NCBI GenBank assembly: GCA_963712055.1
Contig: CAVQGN010000002.1
Coordinates: forward strand, 186,001-250,000
Origin: JAHBVL01 sp963712055
Lineage (GTDB): Bacteria > Chloroflexota > Chloroflexia > Thermomicrobiales > UBA6265
DNA length: 64,000 nt
Direction of reading: 5' to 3'
Every line of letters starts with the position of its first letter. Positions within the stretch are counted from its first letter, which is position 1. Below are positions 27,687 through 35,620 of this stretch, one piece after another. The notes under the pieces are model-generated. The model was not told the DNA's origin, did no database searches, and saw only the letters and a program-made list of their open reading frames with translations. The position numbers and the translations under genes were made by a program.

Positions 27687-28757
27687 GTGGCCAAGATTGA
27701 TTTCAAGGACTACTACGAAGTTCTCGGTGTCGACCGGACAGCCGATGACAAAGCGTTGCGGACTGCCTTCCGCAAACTCGCGCGGAAACATCATCCCGAC
27801 ATCAATCCAGGCGATGCTGGCGCCGAAGAACGGTTCAAGGAGGTCAACGAAGCTTACGAAGTCCTTTCCGACACCGACAAACGAAAGTTGTACGACCGTT
27901 TTGGCGAGGATTGGCAACGCTACAAGGAAGCCGGATACACCGGCGACGAAACCTTCGATCAACAGCGGGGCGCCCAGGATTTCGGCAGCTGGTATAGCGG
28001 CCAATCGCAACAGGGCCGACAGCAGTACGACTTCGGCGGCAGCTCGAGCGGGTATTCCGACTTCTTCGAATCGATGTTTGGTGACATGGGTTCGGGTCGT
28101 AGCAGTCGCTCTTCGTACTCCTCCCGTCAGCCGCGACCGCAGCGGGGCCAGGATATGGAAGCTGACGTCGACGTGACATTCGACGAAGCCTTCAAAGGCA
28201 CAACTCGCCGGTTCGATATCCAGACGCAGGACGTCTGTACGGAATGTTCAGGCACAGGCTTCGTTGGCAATCGCGAGTGTCCCGCTTGCGACGGTTACGG
28301 CACGGTTGAACGCGTGCGATCAATCGAGGTCATCATTCCGGCAGGTGTCGATACCGGCTCAAAAGTGCGCATCGCAGGCCAGGGAGGCCGCGGCGCCGCT
28401 GGCGGTCCGAACGGCGACGTCTATATCAACGTCAATGTAAAACCCGATCAACGCTTCGAACGCAATGGCAGCAATTTGACCACCACGATCAAGGTACCGC
28501 TTTACACCGCACTCCTTGGCGGTGAGGCACTTGTGCCAACCCCAACGGGCAAGGTAGCGCTGACGATACCAAGAGGCACGCAGCAGGGACGCACCTTCCG
28601 GTTACGCGGTCAGGGCATGCCAAAGTTGAAAAGCAAAGATAAAGCCCGTGGCGATCTGGTCGCACGGGCAGAAGTCGAGATTCCAACGGATCTCTCGCCG
28701 GAGGAGACTGCTCTTTTCGAACAACTGCGCGATCTCAGCAACGGAGGCGCAGCATGA
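27687..28757 (+). CDS. dnaJ: DnaJ-type co-chaperone with a single zinc centre
   Basis: J-domain protein that stimulates DnaK ATPase and delivers clients. J domain at residues 4-71 with the HPD triad at 36-38, then a Gly/Ser/Gln-rich linker (about 95-150), a client-binding C-terminal domain and its end around 350. Canonical DnaJ has four CxxCxGxG motifs (two zinc sites); here only two are present, CTECSGTG (184-191) and CPACDGYG (198-205), six residues apart, enough for one zinc. It is thus between type I DnaJ and CbpA. GTG start follows the DUF4126 stop by one base; the 3' end overlaps hspR by 4 bases. Confidence 0.9.
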   Translation: MAKIDFKDYYEVLGVDRTADDKALRTAFRKLARKHHPDINPGDAGAEERFKEVNEAYEVLSDTDKRKLYDRFGEDWQRYKEAGYTGDETFDQQRGAQDFGSWYSGQSQQGRQQYDFGGSSSGYSDFFESMFGDMGSGRSSRSSYSSRQPRPQRGQDMEADVDVTFDEAFKGTTRRFDIQTQDVCTECSGTGFVGNRECPACDGYGTVERVRSIEVIIPAGVDTGSKVRIAGQGGRGAAGGPNGDVYINVNVKPDQRFERNGSNLTTTIKVPLYTALLGGEALVPTPTGKVALTIPRGTQQGRTFRLRGQGMPKLKSKDKARGDLVARAEVEIPTDLSPEETALFEQLRDLSNGGAA

Positions 28758-29065
28758 GCGATCCTCAGAACCAGATTTCTCCTGGGAGCGGCGACATCAC
28801 CTACACCATCGAGATCGTGTCGGCTCGCACCGGCGTCAGTCCAGCCCGGGTTCGATCCTATGAGCGTCAGGGGCTCGTTTCACCTTCGCCGCGATCCTCT
28901 GGACAGCGCCTCTATACCGAGCAAACAGTGATTCGCATTCAGCAGATCGAACGCCTCACCAACGACCTGGGTGTGAATCTGGCTGGAGCAGAAGTGATCC
29001 TGAATATGCGCGAGCGAATGATCGAACTTCTCGATGAGATCGACCGGCTTCGTCGCGGCGATTGA
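28754..29065 (+). CDS. hspR: HspR-like MerR family heat-shock repressor
   Basis: 103-residue MerR-family DNA-binding protein. The winged helix-turn-helix (IEIVSARTGVSPARVRSYERQGLVSP) is followed by RLYTEQTVIRIQQIERLTNDLGVNLAGAEVILNMRERM, split here by the family's usual dimer helix; NDLGVNLAGAEVIL is typical of HspR, which represses dnaK/dnaJ operons and is tuned by DnaK. Position immediately after dnaJ with a 4-base overlap fits autoregulation of a chaperone operon. dnaK and grpE are not in the window. Confidence 0.85.
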   Translation: MSDPQNQISPGSGDITYTIEIVSARTGVSPARVRSYERQGLVSPSPRSSGQRLYTEQTVIRIQQIERLTNDLGVNLAGAEVILNMRERMIELLDEIDRLRRGD

Positions 29066-29091
29066 CCTTCCGAGAGGAACGAGTTTCACCC

Positions 29092-29111
29092 GATCGGACC
29101 GTCGTCCGATC
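29092..29111 (+). other. 8-bp hairpin in the hspR-purA gap
   Basis: GATCGGAC-CGTC-GTCCGATC forms a perfect stem with a 4-base loop 26 bases ahead of purA. No T tract follows. It could be a weak terminator or a 5' leader stem of purA. Confidence 0.4.
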
Positions 29112-29136
29112 TGAACAAGAGAGCGAGTAATTCACC

Positions 29137-30375
29137 ATGCCTGCGACAGTAGTTCTCGGTGGCCAATGGGGCGACGAGGGCAAAGGGAAGATCACCGATA
29201 CGCTCGCAGCGCATGCGAACATGGTGGTGCGCGCGAATGGTGGCAGCAATGCCGGTCATACCGTCACTACCGATGCCGGTGTGTTCAAGCTCCACCTTGT
29301 GCCGTCCGGGATTCTGAATCCAGAGGTCAAGTGTCTCATCGGCGCTGGTGTGGTGATCGATCCTGTCGCCCTCGCCAATGAGATCGCCGAACTTCAGGAA
29401 CGCGGAATCGATACCGCGAATCTCCGCATCTCCGAACGCGCGCATGTCGTCCTTCCCCACCATCAGCAAATCGATCGCAACCAGGAGGCAGCCCGGGGTT
29501 CGACACCGATCGGCACGACCATGCGGGGGATTGGTCCTGCATACGCGGATAAAGCAAGCCGGAACGGTTTGCGGATGGTCGATCTTGCCTCCGGGACGAA
29601 TGCCGCTCGCCTACGGCAGAAGCTGCTCGACGGCCCAACTGGCGAACTGAACACACCCGTCGTCGCAGCGATGGAAATCCTCGCTGACTATGTTGGTCCG
29701 GCCGAAATCGACGTCCAAGCTGCGCTCGACGCTGGAGACCAAGTCATCATCGAATGCGCCCAGGGGGCGCTCCTGGACATCGACTATGGAACCTATCCCT
29801 ATGTGACCTCGTCCTCGCCAACCACTGCCGGGGCTTGCCAGGGAGCCGGTGTCGCTCCAAATCAGGTCGATCGCGTAATCGGGGTTTTCAAGGCCTACAG
29901 CACCAGGGTCGGCGCTGGACCGATGCCGTGTGAGTTGCTCGATGCCAACGGTAAGCTTATCCGGGAGAGGGGTCGTGAATATGGCACCACGACCGGTCGA
30001 CCACGGCGCACTGGATGGTTCGATGGCGTGCTGGCGCGACGAGTCGTCCGTCTCAATGGCGTGACCGACATCGCGCTAACGCTGGTCGATGTGTTCGATA
30101 TCTTTCCAGAGATTTCGATTTGTGTCGGTTACCAGACCAACGCGGGCGGGCTCGATCACCTTCCGGCTGATCTCGACTTGGCGGCCGGGATCACACCAGA
30201 GTACCGGAAGGTTCCGGGATGGCTCGAGGAAACGACCGGTATCCGCGACTGGGCCAACATGCCAGCAAGCAGTCGCGCCTACGTGGAAACGATCGAATCA
30301 CTTGCCGGAGCTCCAGTTTCGATGATCGGGGTCGGGCCGTCTCGCGATCAATTGGTTCCGACCGGCCGCGCCTGA
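29137..30375 (+). CDS. purA: adenylosuccinate synthase
   Basis: GTP-dependent first step from IMP to AMP. The 412-residue length is typical of compact bacterial forms. Motifs: VVLGGQWGDEGKGKITD at the N terminus (P-loop-like GDEGKGK), ANGGSNAGHTV, GTTMRGIGPAYADKASRNG, ECAQGALLDIDYGTYPYVTS, VGAGPMPCE, RPRRTGWFDG and a C-terminal SMIGVGPSRDQL. The ATG at 29137 is 71 bases after hspR, with a hairpin between. fabZ follows after 40 bases with a strong ribosome site. Confidence 0.97.
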   Translation: MPATVVLGGQWGDEGKGKITDTLAAHANMVVRANGGSNAGHTVTTDAGVFKLHLVPSGILNPEVKCLIGAGVVIDPVALANEIAELQERGIDTANLRISERAHVVLPHHQQIDRNQEAARGSTPIGTTMRGIGPAYADKASRNGLRMVDLASGTNAARLRQKLLDGPTGELNTPVVAAMEILADYVGPAEIDVQAALDAGDQVIIECAQGALLDIDYGTYPYVTSSSPTTAGACQGAGVAPNQVDRVIGVFKAYSTRVGAGPMPCELLDANGKLIRERGREYGTTTGRPRRTGWFDGVLARRVVRLNGVTDIALTLVDVFDIFPEISICVGYQTNAGGLDHLPADLDLAAGITPEYRKVPGWLEETTGIRDWANMPASSRAYVETIESLAGAPVSMIGVGPSRDQLVPTGRA

Positions 30376-30415
30376 TCATCCGGTAACCAGTCCAGCCGTT
30401 TTGCAGGAGGAAGTC

Positions 30416-30889
30416 ATGAGCGAGGAATCAACACCAAACCAGACCATTCTCGAAACCGAAGATATCCAGAAGATCATTCCGCATCGCTACCCGTTCTTGT
30501 TGGTCGATCGCGTCATCGAAATCGTGCCCGGCGAACGTGCGGTTGGGATCAAGAACGTGTCGATCAACGAGCCGTTTTTCCAAGGTCATTTTCCCGACTA
30601 CGCGGTCATGCCTGGGGTTCTGATTGTCGAAGCGCTGGCTCAGGTCGGCGGCGTGGCGCTTGGGCAGATGGAGGAATACAAGGGTCGATTGGCGTTTTTC
30701 GCTGGCATCGACAACGTCCGTTTCAAGAAACAGGTACGACCCGGTGACACCCTCCGGCTCGAGGTAGAACTCAGCCAGATCCGTCGCAATATCGGAACCG
30801 GAAGCGGGAAAGCCACGGTGGACGGTGAACTCGCCTGCAAAGGCGACTTCATGTTTGCCATCGGTCCTCTGATGTCCGACCTCACCTAG
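30416..30889 (+). CDS. fabZ: 3-hydroxyacyl-[acyl-carrier-protein] dehydratase FabZ
   Basis: Hot-dog-fold dehydratase of fatty-acid elongation. The 157-residue protein carries HRYPFLLVDRV with the catalytic His and GHFPDYAVMPGVLIVEALAQ with the catalytic Glu, then FFAGIDNVRFKKQV. The frame stays open to a TTG at 30401, but CAGGAGG at 30404-30410 places the start at ATG 30416. No other fab genes adjoin it; it lies between purA and a glycosyltransferase, seven bases from the latter. Confidence 0.95.
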   Translation: MSEESTPNQTILETEDIQKIIPHRYPFLLVDRVIEIVPGERAVGIKNVSINEPFFQGHFPDYAVMPGVLIVEALAQVGGVALGQMEEYKGRLAFFAGIDNVRFKKQVRPGDTLRLEVELSQIRRNIGTGSGKATVDGELACKGDFMFAIGPLMSDLT

Positions 30890-30896
30890 CACTGCG

Positions 30897-32000
30897 TTGA
30901 CGCTTCCACTGGTCGGTATTGACGGCAGTCGCCTTTCAGTCGAGCACTCCACCGGAACGGAGAACTACACCCGCTCGTTGGTCACGTCGATGGCTCGAGT
31001 TCAATCCAGTTTTCGGATGCGACTCTACGTCAATGCCAGCGATGTCGAACCGGTCGGTTTTTCGGGGCAAACCCGAGTCATTGAAGCGAACAGGCTCTGG
31101 ACTCTCCGCGGGCTCTCCGCGGAGATGCGCCACGATCCGCCCGATCTCCTCTTCGTTCCGGCTCATGTCATCCCGCCCGTCCATCCGGCGACTGTCGTCA
31201 CCATCCACGATGTTGGATTCCGTCGCTTTCCGGAGACTTATTCGCGCAAGCGGTTGCTCGAACTCGAGGCCAGCACTCGCTGGAGTCTCCGCGCAGCCGC
31301 GCGGATCATCGCGGTATCCAACCAAACTCGCGATGATCTTGTAAGCCTTTACGATGTCGATCCGGATCGGATTGTGGTGGTCCATCACGGGGTCGATCAA
31401 CGGTTCGTGGATGCTGGTCGGGTGCCCGCTCCCCTCAGTGATCGTTTCTCGTCGATTCGACGACCGTTCGTTCTCTCCGTCGGCACCATTCAACCGCGAA
31501 AAAACTACCCAACCCTGGTTCGTGGGTTCGAAATCGCCTCCGGAGACGGTCTGAATCATGACCTCGTGATCGTGGGAAAACGAGGCTGGATGGCCGACCA
31601 GACGCTCGATCTGATCGCACGATCACCCGTACGGGACCGGATCCATTGGCTCGAATACATCCCTCTTGACGATCTGATTCCACTCTACACGAACGCCGAC
31701 ATGGTGGTGGTTCCGTCTCTCTACGAAGGATTTGGGCTGCCGGTGCTTGAAGCCATGGCGACTGGAGTGCCGGTCATCACGTCCGACACTCCCGCGCTGG
31801 TCGAGATCGCCGGTGGCGCCGCTCTCCATGTCGACGCCATGAGCGCTTCCGGTTTCAGTATCGCGATGCAGCGTGTCGCGGGCGACAATGATCTGGCAGC
31901 GCGACTAGGTGAAAGCGGTCGGGAACGCGCCGGGGAGTTCAGCTGGGAGCGGTCGGCTCTGGCGACCGAGCGCGTTCTCAGGTACGTTATCGAGAGGTAA
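30897..32000 (+). CDS. family 4 glycosyltransferase
   Basis: 367-residue GT-B fold glycosyltransferase. N-terminal acceptor half with VGIDGSRLSVEHSTGTENYTR and ATVVTIHDVGFRRFPE; C-terminal nucleotide-sugar half with LSVGTIQPRKNYPTLV, the E-x7-E motif in YEGFGLPVLEAMATGVPVI, and SDTPALVEIAGGAALHVD. It resembles mannosyltransferases of polysaccharide or glycolipid synthesis; donor and acceptor cannot be read. TTG start seven bases after fabZ without a clear ribosome site, which suggests read-through translation from fabZ. A short GGCTCTCCGCGGA-like duplication is seen near 31113-31125. Confidence 0.85.
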   Translation: MTLPLVGIDGSRLSVEHSTGTENYTRSLVTSMARVQSSFRMRLYVNASDVEPVGFSGQTRVIEANRLWTLRGLSAEMRHDPPDLLFVPAHVIPPVHPATVVTIHDVGFRRFPETYSRKRLLELEASTRWSLRAAARIIAVSNQTRDDLVSLYDVDPDRIVVVHHGVDQRFVDAGRVPAPLSDRFSSIRRPFVLSVGTIQPRKNYPTLVRGFEIASGDGLNHDLVIVGKRGWMADQTLDLIARSPVRDRIHWLEYIPLDDLIPLYTNADMVVVPSLYEGFGLPVLEAMATGVPVITSDTPALVEIAGGAALHVDAMSASGFSIAMQRVAGDNDLAARLGESGRERAGEFSWERSALATERVLRYVIER

Positions 32001-32037
32001 TCCTGGTTCATCGGCGACACGCGCTCGGACCTTTGCA

Positions 32038-32562
32038 ATGAGAACAACTGGAAAAACCATCGGCATCATTCTGATCGTGGCCGGCGCCGTGCTCTCCCTC
32101 GTCGCTGGAGCATGGTTGCTGCAGGGAATCAGTGACGATCGTATCGACAGTGCGGCCGCAATTCTCGGCGGCGCGCTGGTGCTGGCCGTTTTGACGCTGC
32201 CACTAGTCGGCGGAGGGATTTACTTCCTGAAAAGCGGAATCACCGAATCGAGACAGATCGCGAAAATCAGCAAACAGCGAGAGGTGCTCGATGCGGTCAT
32301 GACCCAGGGCAGCGTCTCCATCCCGGACCTTGCGCTGCAGCTGGACACCACACGCGACGATCTCGAGTCATCGATACGAGCGTTGGTCGGTCGCGGGATC
32401 TTCAGTGGATACGTTGACTGGAACAAGGGAATGCTCTATTCGGTCGAAGCATCCAGACTCCAGGGAGCATCGCATTGTCCAAATTGCGGAGGACAACTCG
32501 AACTCGCTGGCAAGGGACTGGTAAAATGCCCGTACTGCGGAGCGGAAATCTTTCTCACGTGA
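32038..32562 (+). CDS. membrane protein with winged-helix-like region and zinc ribbon
   Basis: 174-residue protein that I do not recognise as a named family. Two N-terminal membrane helices (about 8-28 and 40-66), a cytoplasmic helical/winged-helix-like part (about 75-140; EVLDAVMTQGSVSIPDLALQLDTT split as in small DNA-binding or PCI-like folds) and a C-terminal zinc ribbon with C147/C150 and C164/C167. The frame opens earlier at 31909, inside the glycosyltransferase gene, but the ATG at 32038 is the sensible start. It begins a four-gene run with a DUF4178-like protein, PspA and an SPFH protein, so a sensor or adaptor in membrane maintenance is plausible (inference). Confidence 0.72.
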   Translation: MRTTGKTIGIILIVAGAVLSLVAGAWLLQGISDDRIDSAAAILGGALVLAVLTLPLVGGGIYFLKSGITESRQIAKISKQREVLDAVMTQGSVSIPDLALQLDTTRDDLESSIRALVGRGIFSGYVDWNKGMLYSVEASRLQGASHCPNCGGQLELAGKGLVKCPYCGAEIFLT

Positions 32563-32595
32563 CAATGATCCGTTCCGAAAGCAGGCGGGACACTT

Positions 32596-33588
32596 ATGAG
32601 TTCAGCTGAAAGCGTATTCGACCGCATTGAGCGGATCGCGGCCCGATTGCCAGGGTTCAACGACTATCGCGACCTGGATGCACTGCGGGAAAGCGATCGG
32701 CAAACCCGGGCTGACATCGCGGCGAAACTCGAGCAGACGGCGCTGCGAATCGAGCGCGGAGCCCAACCGCTGATAGCGAATCAGCAATTCGCCGCGATAA
32801 CGCAGGTCGAGCGCCTCTTGCAGTCGTTGCGACTTGCCGCTGTCAGGCTCGAATCAGCGCCGCAGGGTTATGCGCCCTTGTTTGGTGATCGGACGGTTGA
32901 CGCCAATGTGCTTCAGCAAGTCATCGCCTTTGACCAGGCACTGAGCGCGAGAGCGGACCTCCTTTCCAGTGACGCAGACGCATTCATCGCCTCCATGGCA
33001 TCCGGCGACGACCTCGCTTCTGGCAGCGACTCCGTCAACCGTCAGATCGAAACGCTTCTCGGGGAGTTCGCACGCCGTTCGACGATTCTCGCTTCCGGCG
33101 CGCGCGCGGCAGGACAGCCGCTCAGTTCAGTCTATGGTCGTTCGGAACCAGGATTGACGGCGGTTATCGATCTCGACGTCGGGGATGTCGTGTCGGTCGA
33201 CCAGGCGGACTTCGTCGTCGAAGCCCAACTCCAGATCAACAGCGTGGACGCCATGGCTACTGGTTATCTCCTCGATGCCAGGAGCCGACGCTGGCTCATC
33301 CTGGCACCCGATTCGGGTTCTCCGTTCGTGCTGGCCAAGGAACGAAAATCGAGCGCGGAGATTCCAGAGGAATTCGAGCCAACCTACTCACTCACTGGTG
33401 CTGCGACGTTGCGAGATTCCGAAGGTCGTTCGAATTTGGGGATACTGACTCTCGACATGTCGTCGCCAATGGCAACCATCACCACCGACCAGGTGACTAT
33501 TCAACTCACGTCGCCAAAAGAAACGATCACCCTTGCAGGCGACCCAATTGAGGGCGATGCGATTACGATTTATGGCAAACCGGGCTGA
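32596..33588 (+). CDS. DUF4178-like protein in the pspA operon
   Basis: 330-residue soluble protein. The N-terminal half (1-185) is helical and charged, with no recognised domain. The second half contains LDVGDVVSVDQADFVVEAQ and YLLDARSRRWLIL, which look like the DUF4178 pattern (a beta-rich domain often coded next to PspA, SPFH or zinc-ribbon proteins), and the end is beta-rich. No catalytic motif is visible. ATG at 32596 and 33-base gaps on both sides place it in one transcript with the zinc-ribbon gene and pspA. The DUF4178 match is by eye and should be treated as tentative. Confidence 0.6.
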   Translation: MSSAESVFDRIERIAARLPGFNDYRDLDALRESDRQTRADIAAKLEQTALRIERGAQPLIANQQFAAITQVERLLQSLRLAAVRLESAPQGYAPLFGDRTVDANVLQQVIAFDQALSARADLLSSDADAFIASMASGDDLASGSDSVNRQIETLLGEFARRSTILASGARAAGQPLSSVYGRSEPGLTAVIDLDVGDVVSVDQADFVVEAQLQINSVDAMATGYLLDARSRRWLILAPDSGSPFVLAKERKSSAEIPEEFEPTYSLTGAATLRDSEGRSNLGILTLDMSSPMATITTDQVTIQLTSPKETITLAGDPIEGDAITIYGKPG

Positions 33589-33621
33589 CCCGGTTCCAGC
33601 TACCAAGAGGAGTAACCAGCC

Positions 33622-34320
33622 ATGGGTATCTACGATCGACTCTCTGTCATCCTCCGAGCCAACATCAATGACATCATCGATGGCGCTGAAGATCCGGAAA
33701 AGATGATCAACCAGTATGTCCGCGAACTCGAATCGAGCATCCAGGAAGCGCGACCCGAGATTGCGTCGATGATCGCGCAAAGCAAGATGATCGAGGAAGA
33801 CCAGGCTGAAGCGGAAAAACTCGCTGCTGCCTGGCATATCAAAGCGCAACGGGCGCTCGAGTCGGGTCGTGAGGACCTCGCCCGCGAAGCACTGCGCCGA
33901 GAGCGTGACAGTCGCGAAAATGCCGAGGTATACGCCGAGCAGTTGCGCGCCCAGAACATGGCCGTTGAACGGATGAAGGGGCAGTTGTCGCAATTGGAAT
34001 CACGCTATGACACGTTGCTTAGCCAGCGGGATATGCTGATAACCCGAGCGAAGCGAGCGAAGTCTCAGAAGGAGCTCAACGAAAGGATCGAGGAGTTCTC
34101 TCCATACGATCCGACGCAGGACTTGCAGCGAATGGAGCGCAAGATCCGCCAGAACGAGGCGGAAGCCGCGGCGATGTTCGAGATGACCGCAGCAGAAACC
34201 ACGCTGGACGAAGAACTCAATGCGCTCGATTATGACGATCAAATCGAATCGGAACTCGGTCGACTGAAAGCCGCGATCGACTTGGGAGCGCCTAAGCCAA
34301 TCGATTCAGGACAGGACTAG
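33622..34320 (+). CDS. pspA: PspA/IM30 family protein
   Basis: 232-residue, almost wholly helical coiled-coil protein of the PspA/Vipp1 (bacterial ESCRT-III-like) family, which coats and repairs damaged inner membrane. The N terminus MGIYDRLSVILRANINDIIDGAEDPEKM is diagnostic (amphipathic helix then LI-x-AEDPE). Heptad-like charged helices run to about residue 215. It has a good GAGG ribosome site (AAGAGGAG before ATG 33622). It sits third in the four-gene run, directly before the SPFH gene (34 bases), a combination expected for membrane stress response. Confidence 0.93.
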   Translation: MGIYDRLSVILRANINDIIDGAEDPEKMINQYVRELESSIQEARPEIASMIAQSKMIEEDQAEAEKLAAAWHIKAQRALESGREDLAREALRRERDSRENAEVYAEQLRAQNMAVERMKGQLSQLESRYDTLLSQRDMLITRAKRAKSQKELNERIEEFSPYDPTQDLQRMERKIRQNEAEAAAMFEMTAAETTLDEELNALDYDDQIESELGRLKAAIDLGAPKPIDSGQD

Positions 34321-34354
34321 TCCGCGCTCGCTACCCAGAGGAAAGGCGCAACCG

Positions 34355-35401
34355 ATGGCAATAATCGATCTGATCCAGTGGACAGACCAGCGACCGGATG
34401 AAATCATCCACCGTGTACCGGAGCAAGGTTCTGGAGAGTTCGTCCTTGGCTCCCAGCTCGTAGTCCGCGAAGGCCAGTCCGCTGTTTTCGTCCGCGACGG
34501 GCGCGCGCTCGACACCTTTGCCGCCGGGCGGCATACCCTTTCAACCGCCAATATCCCTCTCCTCGTCGAACTGGTCGGCATCCCATTCGGCGGCAAGAGT
34601 CCATTCACGGCAGAAGTTTTTTTTGCCGCGTTGCGGGAGTTCATCGGGCTCAAGTGGGGAACGGTTCAACCGCTGGTTTATCGAGACCCCGATTTCGGAA
34701 TGGTCCGTTTACGAGCGTTCGGCACCTACAGCATGCAAGTGGCCGATCCGCAACTCTTCGTGAAGCAACTCGTCGGAGCGCAAGGATCGCTGACGCTCGC
34801 TGGCGTGGAAGACTTTCTTCGCAGCGTGATCATCACCGAGGTCACAACACTGCTCGGGAACGCAAAAACACCATTGCTCGATATGGCTGGTATGACCCTG
34901 AACCTCGGCAATGCCGCGCGGCTGGCCCTGGCTGACGATTTCGAGCGCCTTGGGCTTCGCTTGCTGACATTCCAGATCGAGGCAATCTCCGCTCCCGAAG
35001 AGGTTCAGCAGAAGATCGACGAGCGTTCAGGTATGGCTGCTGTCGGCGACCTCGGAAGCTACACCCAGTTCCAGGCAGCGCAGGCAATGCGCGACGCCGC
35101 TCAGAACACCGGCGAAGGCGGCGCCGGGATGGGAGTTGGTCTTGGCGCCGGAATCGCGATGGGTCAGGCGATGGCGGATTCATTCCGCCAGGCCGGAAAT
35201 GCGTCTCCGACTCCAAACCAGCCTGCCGCAACTCCCGTCGGGACGACCGTTACCTGCCCGGCCTGCTCCACGGTCATTCCGGCGGGGTCAAAGTTCTGCC
35301 CGGAATGTGGATCGCCGCTCGAAAAGACCTGCGCCTCGTGTGGAACGGCCAACAGCGCGGGCAGCAAGTTCTGCTCCAACTGCGGGAATCCCCTTCCCTG
35401 A
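34355..35401 (+). CDS. SPFH domain protein with C-terminal zinc ribbons
   Basis: 348-residue protein. The SPFH (band 7-like) domain spans about 20-240: QVVREGQSAVFVRDGRALDTF is close to the actual start of the fold, followed by the virion-core-like IPLLVELVGIPFGGKSPF and LRAFGTYSMQVADPQLFVKQLVG. Then a Gly/Ala-rich low-complexity segment (about 245-295) and two zinc ribbons at the end (CPAC...CPECG and CASCG...CSNCG). Such proteins form membrane scaffolds; zinc-ribbon versions are often coded with PspA. Last gene of the module, followed by a strong terminator at 35432-35457. Confidence 0.87.
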   Translation: MAIIDLIQWTDQRPDEIIHRVPEQGSGEFVLGSQLVVREGQSAVFVRDGRALDTFAAGRHTLSTANIPLLVELVGIPFGGKSPFTAEVFFAALREFIGLKWGTVQPLVYRDPDFGMVRLRAFGTYSMQVADPQLFVKQLVGAQGSLTLAGVEDFLRSVIITEVTTLLGNAKTPLLDMAGMTLNLGNAARLALADDFERLGLRLLTFQIEAISAPEEVQQKIDERSGMAAVGDLGSYTQFQAAQAMRDAAQNTGEGGAGMGVGLGAGIAMGQAMADSFRQAGNASPTPNQPAATPVGTTVTCPACSTVIPAGSKFCPECGSPLEKTCASCGTANSAGSKFCSNCGNPLP

Positions 35402-35431
35402 GCAACGTTTCGGCTGATTGAAATCGACTCG

Positions 35432-35457
35432 CTCCCGGTCGCTTTTTCGACCGGGAG
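35432..35457 (+). terminator. Rho-independent terminator of the pspA module
   Basis: Perfect 10-bp GC-rich stem CTCCCGGTCG / CGACCGGGAG with a six-base loop, followed by TCGTTGTTTGT. It lies 31 bases after the SPFH stop. Confidence 0.82.
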
Positions 35458-35552
35458 TCGTTGTTTGTCTGGCATGTGATCCAGATTGCTGCCTGTTTTT
35501 GCGGAAATCACGTAATCGCACCGTACGTACAGTCTTTTTATGGTCGAGTGGG

Positions 35553-35578
35553 CCCCTCATTCATGGTAGAATTAGGGG
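35553..35578. promoter_or_regulatory. dyad over the gyrA -10 element
   Basis: CCCCTCATT and AATTAGGGG are 9-base arms matching at 8 of 9 positions around an 8-base centre. The extended -10 (35564-35572) lies inside, so a protein bound here would cover the promoter. Operator function is inference. Confidence 0.45.
35564..35572 (+). promoter_or_regulatory. extended -10 promoter of gyrA
   Basis: TGGTAGAAT, identical to the mfd element; it predicts a start site about 42 bases ahead of the gyrA GTG. No clear -35. Confidence 0.55.
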
Positions 35579-35583
35579 TCATT

Positions 35584-35606
35584 TTGCGGAAAATGTTCCT
35601 CCGCAA
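35584..35606 (+). other. leader hairpin next to the gyrA ribosome site
   Basis: TTGCGGA / TCCGCAA, a perfect 7-bp stem with a 9-base loop, ending two bases before the AGGAG ribosome site (35608-35612). It would form at the very 5' end of the mRNA. Confidence 0.5.
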
Positions 35607-35620
35607 CAGGAGTAATCAGG

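Noticed and set aside
31113..31135. Short duplication CTCCGCGGGCTCTCCGCGG
   Set aside because: Lies in coding sequence of the glycosyltransferase and keeps the frame; too short to be a mobile element.
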